Shown here: piece by piece, positions 1 through 4,349 of the stretch
Layout of the letters: each line of letters starts with the position of its first letter
Position numbering within the stretch: position 1 is the first letter of the stretch
NCBI GenBank assembly: GCA_003162115.1
Contig: PMMV01000017.1
Coordinates: forward strand, 1 to 6,874
Direction: 5' to 3'
Origin: Methanobacterium sp.
GTDB taxonomy: Archaea > Methanobacteriota > Methanobacteria > Methanobacteriales > Methanobacteriaceae
DNA: 6,874 nucleotides
Translations under genes and position numbers: made by a program
Notes under the pieces: model-generated
What the model was told of the DNA's origin: nothing
The model's input: only the letters and a program-made list of their open reading frames with translations
Database searches by the model: none

Positions 1-14
1 TGATTTAATAAGAT

Positions 15-37
15 ATAAAAAACGAAAATAGGGATAC
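15..37 (-). terminator. Possible oligo-T terminator of the small membrane protein gene
   Basis: Read on the minus strand, the DNA just after the stop codon of the gene at 38-226 carries a run of six T (complement of A17-A22) followed by more T/A-rich sequence. Archaeal RNA polymerase commonly terminates at oligo-T without a hairpin. The same bases could also be a plus-strand AT-rich promoter element, so the call is tentative. Confidence 0.3.
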
Positions 38-226
38 TTAAATGTTCACAGGAATATTAGAACTGGGATAAGCAGCTACACACATTATACTTGCTACAAA
101 AATCATAATTATAAAGAACATGATCAAACATGATTTAGTGTCTAAATATTCTACACCTAAATATTCCATGATTCCTGATTTTTTTCTTAGATCTGGTATC
201 TGATTTCTTCCATAAATTTTCTGCAT
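38..226 (-). CDS. Small single-pass membrane protein, function unknown
   Basis: This encodes 62 residues with a charged N-terminal half (about residues 1-31, containing RKK at 14-16) and one strongly hydrophobic segment at about residues 33-52, followed by a short polar tail rich in P, S and N. By the positive-inside rule the N-terminus is probably cytoplasmic and the short tail outside. I chose the ATG at 226 over the one at 232: the G-rich ribosome binding site (complement of 234-238) abuts the 232 ATG but lies a normal distance from the 226 ATG. The gene diverges from archease. A TATA-like stretch (complement of 261-270) lies upstream. I recognise no family and it could be a chance ORF, but the hydrophobic segment together with a placed binding site favours a real gene. 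Confidence 0.5.
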   Translation of the reverse strand: MQKIYGRNQIPDLRKKSGIMEYLGVEYLDTKSCLIMFFIIMIFVASIMCVAAYPSSNIPVNI

Positions 227-309
227 AAACATTCCCCCATACTATAAAAGCACGGTAACTTATTTAAAAGAAGAGATAGAGAGCGTTTGAGAAGTAATAA
301 GTCAAATAT

Positions 310-378
310 AATAGCTTTTTAATCTCTAAAACGAATTAATAGTATACTTAAACAGATAATATGTTCAGAAAAGCTATT
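310..378. repeat. Perfect 10-bp inverted repeat bracketing the archease promoter
   Basis: AATAGCTTTT at 310-319 is the exact reverse complement of AAAAGCTATT at 369-378. A second, overlapping pair is CTCTAAA at 324-330 and TTTAGAG at 377-383. The two pairs are not nested, so they would be alternatives if transcribed. The second right arm overlaps the ribosome binding site of the archease gene. The arms flank the likely TATA box at 343-350, which would suit a regulator binding two half-sites. Function is inferred only. Confidence 0.4.
343..350 (+). promoter_or_regulatory. Candidate TATA box for archease
   Basis: TATACTTA lies about 45 bases before the TTG start. With the usual 24-28 base spacing, transcription would begin near 370-374, giving a leader of about 20 bases that just includes the ribosome binding site at 381-385. 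The placement is consistent, but TATA-like strings are frequent in DNA this AT-rich. Confidence 0.4.
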
Positions 379-380
379 TA

Positions 381-385
381 GAGGT
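381..385 (+). promoter_or_regulatory. Ribosome binding site that supports a TTG start for archease
   Basis: GAGGT ends six bases before the TTG at 392. No ATG in frame lies closer to it, and the archease domain begins about 11 residues into the resulting protein, so the TTG is the best supported start. Confidence 0.7.
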
Positions 386-391
386 TAAATA

Positions 392-856
392 TTGGATTCA
401 AATGAAAATAATTCAAAGAATCTGAAATTCGAATTTTTCGATGTTACAGCAGACGTTGGATACAAAGCATATGGTAATAGTCTTGCGAATGCCTTTGAAA
501 ATGCTGCAATTGCAATGTTCGAAGTTATAACTGATACTTCTACAGTAAAACCACTAATAAAAAAACAAATTCGATTAGAAGCTGAAGATGAGTGTGCTAT
601 CCTTTATGACTGGCTTTCAGAACTCCTATTCTTACATGACTCAGAATACCTGGTGTTTTCTAAATTTGATATTAAAATTGATTCTAAAATCGAGGGGGAT
701 ATTGAAGGATATATATTAGATGCGTCAGCCTATGGTGAAGAATTTGATCCTTCAAAACACGAGAGAAGGTCCGAAGTAAAAGCAGTTACTTACCATATGA
801 TGGATATTAAGATAAAAAATTTGAACATAATATTACAAGTCATTCTCGACATTTAA
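392..856 (+). CDS. Archease, activator of the RNA ligase RtcB
   Basis: Archease is a small cytoplasmic protein that helps RtcB become guanylylated and turn over many times during tRNA splicing. The 154-residue product has the family landmarks: FFDVTADVGY at 15-24, LYDWLSELLFLHD at 71-83, a GEEFDPSKHERR stretch at about 115-126 leading to VKAVTYHMM at 129-137, and the terminal VILDI at 150-154. The conserved acidic residues of the metal-binding site have counterparts in D17 or D21 and in D153. The length is typical for archaeal archease, apart from a short polar N-terminal extension (residues 1-11, rich in N and S). Translation starts at TTG. The segment at about 140-148 (IKIKNLNII) looks less conserved than the rest but stays in frame. 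Its partner rtcB is in the same window at 4350-5795 on the same strand, though clearly not in the same operon. Family assignment is firm. Confidence 0.93.
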   Translation: MDSNENNSKNLKFEFFDVTADVGYKAYGNSLANAFENAAIAMFEVITDTSTVKPLIKKQIRLEAEDECAILYDWLSELLFLHDSEYLVFSKFDIKIDSKIEGDIEGYILDASAYGEEFDPSKHERRSEVKAVTYHMMDIKIKNLNIILQVILDI

Positions 857-871
857 AAATTATAATCAAAA

Positions 872-887
872 TCTTTCTTTTTATTTA
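872..887 (+). terminator. Pyrimidine/T-rich terminator after archease
   Basis: A T-rich stretch (TCTTTCTTTTTATTTA) starts 16 bases after the archease stop codon. There is no strong hairpin before it, as is usual for archaeal oligo-T termination. It suggests that archease is transcribed alone. Confidence 0.4.
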
Positions 888-1008
888 TAGGAATTTATTA
901 GAGGGAATGACAAATTGATTTGCAAGACCGCAAAATAAATATTAATTAGGATTGTTAGCTTTCTTCAAATATAGATAAAACATTGAATTTATCCATATTA
1001 AACATTTA

Positions 1009-1036
1009 AACTCGTGATAAACATTAACCGCGAGTT
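1009..1036. repeat. GC-containing 8-bp hairpin in AT-rich intergenic DNA
   Basis: AACTCGTG at 1009-1016 can pair with CGCGAGTT at 1029-1036 (eight pairs, one of them T-G/U-G) around a 12-base A/T-rich loop. Its GC content stands out from the surrounding sequence. It could be part of a small RNA or a protein-binding site. It lacks a T run directly after the stem, so it is not a classic terminator. Confidence 0.45.
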
Positions 1037-1103
1037 GGAAAAAACTTACAATACTTTCGTTATATATTATATTTTTTTCAAAAATTATGAAAATCAAATC
1101 AAA

Positions 1104-1113
1104 ATATATATAA
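1104..1113 (+). promoter_or_regulatory. Candidate TATA box for the broken ATP-cone gene
   Basis: ATATATATAA, preceded by a purine-rich AAATCAAA that could act as a TFB recognition element, lies about 100 bases before the TTG at 1203. A start near 1130-1138 would give a leader of roughly 70 bases. It may also drive the downstream gene at 1514. Confidence 0.4.
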
Positions 1114-1202
1114 ACCATGCAAGATAAGATGTATTAAGATGAAATAGAATGATCATTTTAAAAAAACAATAATAAATTTTGATGGGTTAGGAGGTTATCA
1201 TA

Positions 1203-1494
1203 TTGGTCGTAGTTGTAAAGAAAGGTGTAACTAAAGAACAATTTGATAGTAAAAAATAGAAAGGTCCATTGAAAAGCAGCTATTGATGCGGGTTATAGTT
1301 TAGGAGATATTAAAAAAATAGATGAAGACATTATGGAAGATATAACAGAAGAAGCCAAAAAAATTGGAGAATTAAATACAGCAGCTATTAGGGATAGTAT
1401 ATTCAATAGATTAAATGAAAATGAACCTTCCATTGTGGAATCTTGGAAAAATTCGATGCACGATATAAACCCTAACTCAGGATATATAATTTAA
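1203..1494 (+). pseudogene. Broken stand-alone ATP-cone domain protein (two frameshifts)
   Basis: A TTG at 1203, seven bases after a strong GGAGGT, opens a frame beginning MVVVVKKGVTKEQFDSKK that stops at TAG 1257-1259. The sequence continues in two other frames. Adding one A to the A run at 1251-1256 and one A to the run at 1272-1275 restores a single 97-residue frame to TAA 1492-1494. The restored protein reads through IERSIEKAAIDAGYS and ends ...EPSIVESWKNSM plus a 12-residue tail. This is the pattern of the ATP-cone (a basic residue pair and G near the start, FDxxKIxxSIxKA, a helical acidic middle, IRDSI..RL, EPSIVESW), the nucleotide-binding regulatory domain of ribonucleotide reductases and NrdR. 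Here it stands alone, so its partner is unknown. Codons outside the two runs look intact, so this is either a very recent pseudogene or a pair of homopolymer sequencing errors. The next gene starts 19 bases downstream and may be co-transcribed. Confidence 0.7.
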
Positions 1495-1513
1495 TTTAGA
1501 AGGAGTTGAATAT

Positions 1514-1945
1514 ATGATGGATGAATTGATGGAAGTTGAAGAATGGATTGAAGATGAAGAATTTATCGAAGATAGTTGGATGGAACTAGAAAAAGCCAGG
1601 GGAGAAAAGGTAATAAAATGCACCAAAAAGAAGAAGCTGAAAGCTTCTAAAAACAACTCTATTGAAGAACTTATTATAATATTTGAGGATACTGATAATT
1701 TAGATATCGAAGAAACCTATGGAGTAAAAATAAATGGAAAAAGCATAATTGTAGGTCAACACGATAGAAACAACACTTCTTTCAAAGAAATTAATGTAAA
1801 AAAGCTAAAGGGAAAAAGATTCCTTGAATATGTGGCAGGTCAAATTGAAGACATCTCAGGACCTGAATTAAAACTCACATTAGCGTTTGAGAAAGGCTAT
1901 TCTATAGAAATATCAGATTACAGTTTAATTGAGGAGTATAAATAA
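1514..1945 (+). CDS. Acidic hypothetical protein, 143 residues
   Basis: I do not recognise the family. The N-terminal 30 residues are extremely acidic, with 13 D or E residues and three to four aromatic residues arranged as EEWIEDEEFIEDSW. A basic patch follows (CTKKKKLKASKNN, about residues 36-48), and then a mixed region of alternating hydrophobic and polar residues that looks like beta strands (about 53-140; VKINGKSIIVGQ and LKLTLAFEKGYSIEI are good strand candidates). It has no membrane segment or signal peptide, so it is probably cytoplasmic. Start choice: AGGAG at 1501-1505 lies eight bases before the ATG at 1514; a second ATG follows at once and could also be used. The gene lies 19 bases after the broken ATP-cone gene and converges on the minus-strand gene ending at 2000. 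The beta-rich end with an acidic head would suit a small immunity or binding protein, but that is speculation. Confidence 0.7.
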   Translation: MMDELMEVEEWIEDEEFIEDSWMELEKARGEKVIKCTKKKKLKASKNNSIEELIIIFEDTDNLDIEETYGVKINGKSIIVGQHDRNNTSFKEINVKKLKGKRFLEYVAGQIEDISGPELKLTLAFEKGYSIEISDYSLIEEYK

Positions 1946-1999
1946 TTTAATACACATTACTCCTAAATTTATTTTTATACAATATCAAAAATAATGGAT
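1946..1999. terminator. Short T-rich gap between convergent genes
   Basis: These 54 bases separate two convergent stop codons. The plus strand has a T-rich run at 1968-1977, and the minus strand has a T5 run (complement of 1986-1990), so each gene appears to have its own oligo-T terminator. I see no strong hairpin. Confidence 0.4.
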
Positions 2000-2431
2000 T
2001 TAAACATCTTTTCCTAGAGTTTTAATCCAATCAAGAACTTCATCGGCAATATCTTCAGAAATATCTTCTATCCCGTCTTGTTCACTCCATTTACATACAT
2101 CTTCTTCTGCAATATCTCCAACAACATCTTCCACACGATCATTGTCACTCCAGCCACCAACCTCTGATTCGCAGAAATTATAAGATTTATCCTGATTTTC
2201 AAATAGTATATTCCATGTTTGAGAATTTCGAAGCTCCCAGTACCAGTAATAATTTTTCACATTTTCTTCTTCAGGATCATCCGCTTCAAATTTCTCTTCG
2301 AGGCTATAACCTACAATTAAAACATTATCATCATCTAAATAGATTCTTTTTTCATATGAATCTCCTAAATCCTGCTTTCGCTCCAGTTTTGTATTTTCTA
2401 TTTTGTCAACAAGTTCTTCTTTGCTAATCAT
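2000..2431 (-). CDS. Acidic hypothetical protein with C-terminal tandem repeat, 143 residues
   Basis: I do not recognise the family. It is a strongly acidic soluble protein with no membrane segment. The N-terminal part (1-57) is charged and helical in appearance. It is followed by an aromatic cluster YYWYWELRNSQTW at 61-73, then a tandem duplication: residues 94-114 and 115-134 align with about nine identities and many conservative changes (W-S-D/E-N/Q-D start, E-D-V/I, D-I-A-E/D-E), and a third W at 135 continues the spacing. Start choice: a longer frame opens at TTG 2452, but the G-rich binding site (complement of 2441-2444) fits the ATG at 2431, giving 143 residues. The gene converges with the plus-strand hypothetical protein of identical length, with 54 bases between them. 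The two proteins do not look homologous by eye. It is probably cytoplasmic and its function is unknown. Confidence 0.68.
   Translation of the reverse strand: MISKEELVDKIENTKLERKQDLGDSYEKRIYLDDDNVLIVGYSLEEKFEADDPEEENVKNYYWYWELRNSQTWNILFENQDKSYNFCESEVGGWSDNDRVEDVVGDIAEEDVCKWSEQDGIEDISEDIADEVLDWIKTLGKDV
2030..2152 (-). repeat. Coding tandem repeat of about 20 residues (two copies)
   Basis: The two units are 2090-2152 (residues 94-114) and 2030-2089 (residues 115-134) of the minus-strand hypothetical protein. Each starts W-S and carries ED, DIA and E at matching places, and a third W at 135 would begin another unit. The protein similarity is moderate, so the duplication is old or maintained by selection on structure. 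Confidence 0.6.
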
Positions 2432-2526
2432 TATTTTATTCCCCTGAAACAATTTATCCTTATTTTAATATGATCATAACTGCACTTATCTTTATCCATA
2501 AAAATGATATTTAAAGAAGGTATAGA

Positions 2527-2577
2527 ACCATTTATCTGTACTTAGATGATTTTAAATGGTCTCTAAGACCGTTTAAA
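2527..2577. repeat. Three related half-sites able to form two exclusive hairpins
   Basis: ACCATTTA at 2527-2534 is the exact reverse complement of TAAATGGT at 2553-2560. That same TAAATGGT also pairs with ACCGTTTA at 2568-2575, within a longer stem: TTTAAATGGTCT (2551-2562) against AGACCGTTTAAA (2566-2577), twelve positions with one T-G, loop CTA. The two hairpins cannot coexist. A T6 run begins at 2592. The layout resembles an attenuator or riboregulator, or a row of operator half-sites, but no plus-strand gene lies directly upstream. Confidence 0.5.
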
Positions 2578-2719
2578 GTTTGTATCAGAACTTTTTTATG
2601 CTTTGGATTATATATTATAGATAACCAATATCTAGAATTCACTTTTAATAACCACCAAAATCATTTTTATATCCTTTCTATTACATATAAACAACTTATT
2701 AGCATCAAAATTCTATAAC

Positions 2720-2776
2720 ATTGTTTAAAACAATAAAATTCACAAAAAGTATAAGTAGAATAGTGTGGATTAATCC
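2720..2776. promoter_or_regulatory. Two palindromes upstream of the fprA promoter
   Basis: A 15-base palindrome (7-bp arms ATTGTTT and AAACAAT around one A, 2720-2734) and a perfect 10-base palindrome GGATTAATCC (2767-2776) lie 20-75 bases before the candidate TATA box. Dyads in this position are typical of dimeric repressor or activator sites. An oxygen- or redox-responsive control of fprA would be plausible but is inferred. Confidence 0.35.
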
Positions 2777-2796
2777 GGACTTTAAGGATTTAAGAG

Positions 2797-2806
2797 TTTA
2801 TTATAT
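2797..2806 (+). promoter_or_regulatory. Candidate TATA box for fprA
   Basis: TTTATTATAT would place transcription initiation near 2826-2832, giving a leader of about 60 bases that carries the ATA repeat and the ribosome binding site. A closer TATA-like string at 2861-2868 would leave no room for the binding site and is less likely. Confidence 0.35.
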
Positions 2807-2831
2807 GGAAAAAAAGATTGAAAACTATTTG

Positions 2832-2850
2832 ATAATAATAATAATAATAA
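2832..2850. repeat. ATA trinucleotide microsatellite
   Basis: Nineteen bases of uninterrupted ATA/TAA repeat (six full units) lie between the TATA candidate and the ribosome binding site of fprA. Such tracts can change length by slippage, which would alter the leader length. Confidence 0.7.
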
Positions 2851-2875
2851 ATAAAATAAGATATATATGGATTTA

Positions 2876-2883
2876 GAGGTGAT
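2876..2883 (+). promoter_or_regulatory. Strong ribosome binding site of fprA
   Basis: GAGGTGAT matches the complement of the archaeal 16S 3' end over eight bases and ends five bases before ATG 2889. It settles this start over the in-frame ATG four codons later. Confidence 0.8.
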
Positions 2884-2888
2884 CTTAA

Positions 2889-4067
2889 ATGATTTATAGG
2901 ATGATAAAAGAGAATGTATATTCAGTAGGCGCGATTGACTGGGATAGGCGAATTTTTGATGAACTTATTCAAATTCCCAACGGAACGAGTTACAACTCAT
3001 TCATTATTAAAGGCAATAATAAAACAGCACTCATAGATACAGTAGATCCTACTAAAACTGATGAATTATTGGACAATCTAAAAAGATTGAATGTAGATAT
3101 TGATTATCTTGTTGTTAATCATGCAGAACAAGATCATTCCGGAACCATACCAGATATTCTTAAAATTTACAAAAATGCAATTGTTGTTACCAATTCTAAA
3201 TGTAAGGAACTATTAAGCGAATTTCTCCCAATTCCTGATGAAAAATTTAAGATCGTAAGTGATCGGGAAAAATTGGAACTGGGAGGTAAAGAACTTGAGT
3301 TTATTATAACTCCATGGGTGCATTGGCCAGATACTATGGTAACCTATTTGCAGGACGATAAAATACTATTTTCATGCGATTTTTTCGGCTCTCACAGAGC
3401 AACTAGCGATTTATTTGCATCCAAAGATATATACATGGCAGCTAAGAAGTATTACTCCGAAATAATGATGCCTTTCAGAGCAATAATAAGAAAGAATCTT
3501 GAGAAACTGGAGAACATAGATATTGGAATTATAGCACCAAGCCATGGACCACTTTACAATAACCCGGAATTTATAATAGATGCCTACAAAGATTGGACTT
3601 CTGACAACACTAAGAACGAAGTTATCATTCCTTACATATCCATGCACGGGAGTACCCAGCGTATGGTAGATTATTTAGTAAATTCTCTGGTTGAAAGAGG
3701 AGTAAATGTTAAACCATTGAATTTAACCTGTACAGATATGGGAGAAGTGGCTTTAAACCTCGTGGATGCTACAACTATGGTTATCGCTTCACCAACAGTT
3801 TTGACAGGTCCACATCCAAGTGTTGTGTATGCTACCTATCTTGCAAATGCACTTAAACCCAAGTTGAAATTAGTATCTGTAATGGGTTCCTATGGGTGGG
3901 GTGGAAGGATGCTGGATCAGATCAGGGGGATGATAGGTAATTTAAAGGTGGAAATTATAACACCACTAATTATAAAAGGATTTCCAAGTCAAGAAGATTA
4001 CAAAAAATTAGATGAAATGGCCGATGAAATAACTTCAAAACATAAAATCCTGGGGATAATAAAATAA
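2889..4067 (+). CDS. fprA: A-type flavodiiron protein (oxygen reductase, FprA family)
   Basis: Flavodiiron proteins reduce O2 to water (some reduce NO) in the cytoplasm. In methanogens the FprA member takes electrons directly from coenzyme F420H2, which protects oxygen-sensitive enzymes. The 392-residue product has the standard two-domain build. A metallo-beta-lactamase-like domain (about 1-245) has the complete diiron ligand set: H78, E80, D82 in NHAEQDHSG, then H145 in WVHWPDTM, D164 in FSCDFFGSH and H219 in APSHG. A flavodoxin domain (about 246-385) has FMN-loop motifs SMHGSTQRM (251-259), ASPTVLTGPHPS (300-311) and GSYGWGGR (333-340). There is no C-terminal rubredoxin or flavin-reductase extension, so it is class A. 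Motifs such as AIDWDRRIFDELI and PWVHWP resemble clostridial/Moorella flavodiiron proteins more than my recollection of the M. marburgensis F420H2 oxidase, so the electron donor (F420H2 or rubredoxin) is open. It is flanked by long intergenic regions and is probably monocistronic. Confidence 0.92.
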   Translation: MIYRMIKENVYSVGAIDWDRRIFDELIQIPNGTSYNSFIIKGNNKTALIDTVDPTKTDELLDNLKRLNVDIDYLVVNHAEQDHSGTIPDILKIYKNAIVVTNSKCKELLSEFLPIPDEKFKIVSDREKLELGGKELEFIITPWVHWPDTMVTYLQDDKILFSCDFFGSHRATSDLFASKDIYMAAKKYYSEIMMPFRAIIRKNLEKLENIDIGIIAPSHGPLYNNPEFIIDAYKDWTSDNTKNEVIIPYISMHGSTQRMVDYLVNSLVERGVNVKPLNLTCTDMGEVALNLVDATTMVIASPTVLTGPHPSVVYATYLANALKPKLKLVSVMGSYGWGGRMLDQIRGMIGNLKVEIITPLIIKGFPSQEDYKKLDEMADEITSKHKILGIIK

Positions 4068-4106
4068 TCATTACCCAATAAAGTCGAAATTTATGGTATT
4101 TCAGTA

Positions 4107-4126
4107 TATTTTCCGTGCGGGAAATA
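4107..4126 (+). terminator. Hairpin after fprA, possible terminator or 3' UTR element
   Basis: TATTTTCC (4107-4114) pairs with GGGAAATA (4119-4126), eight pairs with one T-G, around a tight GTGC loop. It starts 40 bases after the fprA stop. No long T run follows, so it may stabilise the 3' end and not by itself terminate transcription. Confidence 0.45.
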
Positions 4127-4208
4127 GGATATATGAGTTTGATCATAATCTAAATAGATGTCGTTAAGATTATTCAAGTAAATCTAGTTTGTTCTTGTCC
4201 ATAATGAG

Positions 4209-4268
4209 TTAACTGATGAATAATAATTATTTCATTGGTAATATTAAAAATTATTATAGATCAGTTAA
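4209..4268. repeat. 60-base interrupted inverted repeat upstream of rtcB
   Basis: Bases 4209-4228 pair with 4249-4268: nine perfect pairs (TTAACTGAT with ATCAGTTAA), a 2x2 mismatch, and nine more perfect pairs (AATAATAATT-like with its complement), around a 20-base loop. Eighteen of 20 positions pair, the strongest symmetry in the window. It ends 81 bases before the rtcB ATG. A TATA-like TTATTATA at 4251-4258 lies inside the right arm, so the element may be an operator over the promoter, a leader hairpin, or a terminator for upstream transcription. Confidence 0.6.
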
Positions 4269-4337
4269 TTTGGATGAATTGTACTTTAAATTAGGAATAA
4301 GAAAATAAATAAAATTGTAAAAAAGTAAAGTTGTTTT

Positions 4338-4343
4338 GGAGAG
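4338..4343 (+). promoter_or_regulatory. Ribosome binding site that fixes the rtcB start
   Basis: GGAGAG lies directly against an in-frame TTG at 4344 but six bases before the ATG at 4350. The spacing favours the ATG. It also gives the 481-residue length and catalytic-residue numbering of the Pyrococcus horikoshii enzyme. Confidence 0.75.
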
Positions 4344-4349
4344 TTGTTT

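Larger units (their letters stand above)
857..1202. other. 346-base intergenic region without a gene
   Basis: I see no coding frame of plausible quality here on either strand. The region holds the T-rich stretch after archease (872-887), a GC-containing hairpin (1009-1036), AT-rich promoter-like sequence at 1061-1077 and 1104-1113, and a strong ribosome binding site (GGAGGT, 1190-1195) for the broken ATP-cone gene. Confidence 0.6.
2432..2888. other. 457-base intergenic region upstream of fprA
   Basis: I find no gene here. The region separates the divergent acidic gene (start 2431) from fprA (start 2889) and is rich in symmetric elements: the alternative hairpins at 2527-2577, a T6 run at 2592-2597, a 15-base palindrome at 2720-2734 (ATTGTTT, one central base, AAACAAT), a perfect 10-base palindrome GGATTAATCC at 2767-2776, a TATA candidate at 2797-2806 and an ATA repeat at 2832-2850. 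It may hide an untranslated RNA, but the sequence alone does not prove one. Confidence 0.55.

Noticed and set aside
1203..1259. An 18-residue peptide gene on its own
   Set aside because: It has a strong ribosome binding site, but the following out-of-frame sequence continues the ATP-cone pattern, so a broken larger gene explains it better.
1251..1275. Programmed slippage restoring the ATP-cone frame
   Set aside because: The first run (A6) might slip, but the second is only A4, too short for efficient slippage, and two events would be needed.
2215..2427. Plus-strand frame of 70 codons over the minus-strand acidic gene
   Set aside because: It lies wholly opposite a better-supported gene, lacks a ribosome binding site and has an unconvincing composition.
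3411..3647. Minus-strand frame inside fprA
   Set aside because: It is antisense to a firmly identified conserved gene and has no family features; it is a shadow of the coding strand.
4086..4102. 5-bp inverted repeat (GAAAT/ATTTC) after fprA
   Set aside because: It is too short and A/T-only to separate from chance in this composition.
4209..4268. Hairpin upstream of rtcB as a bulge-helix-bulge splicing site
   Set aside because: The archaeal endonuclease motif needs two 3-base bulges separated by a 4-bp helix. This element has two 9-bp helices and one symmetric 2x2 mismatch.
4344..4349. TTG at 4344 as the start of rtcB
   Set aside because: It abuts the ribosome binding site with no spacer, whereas ATG 4350 has normal spacing and gives the expected 481 residues.
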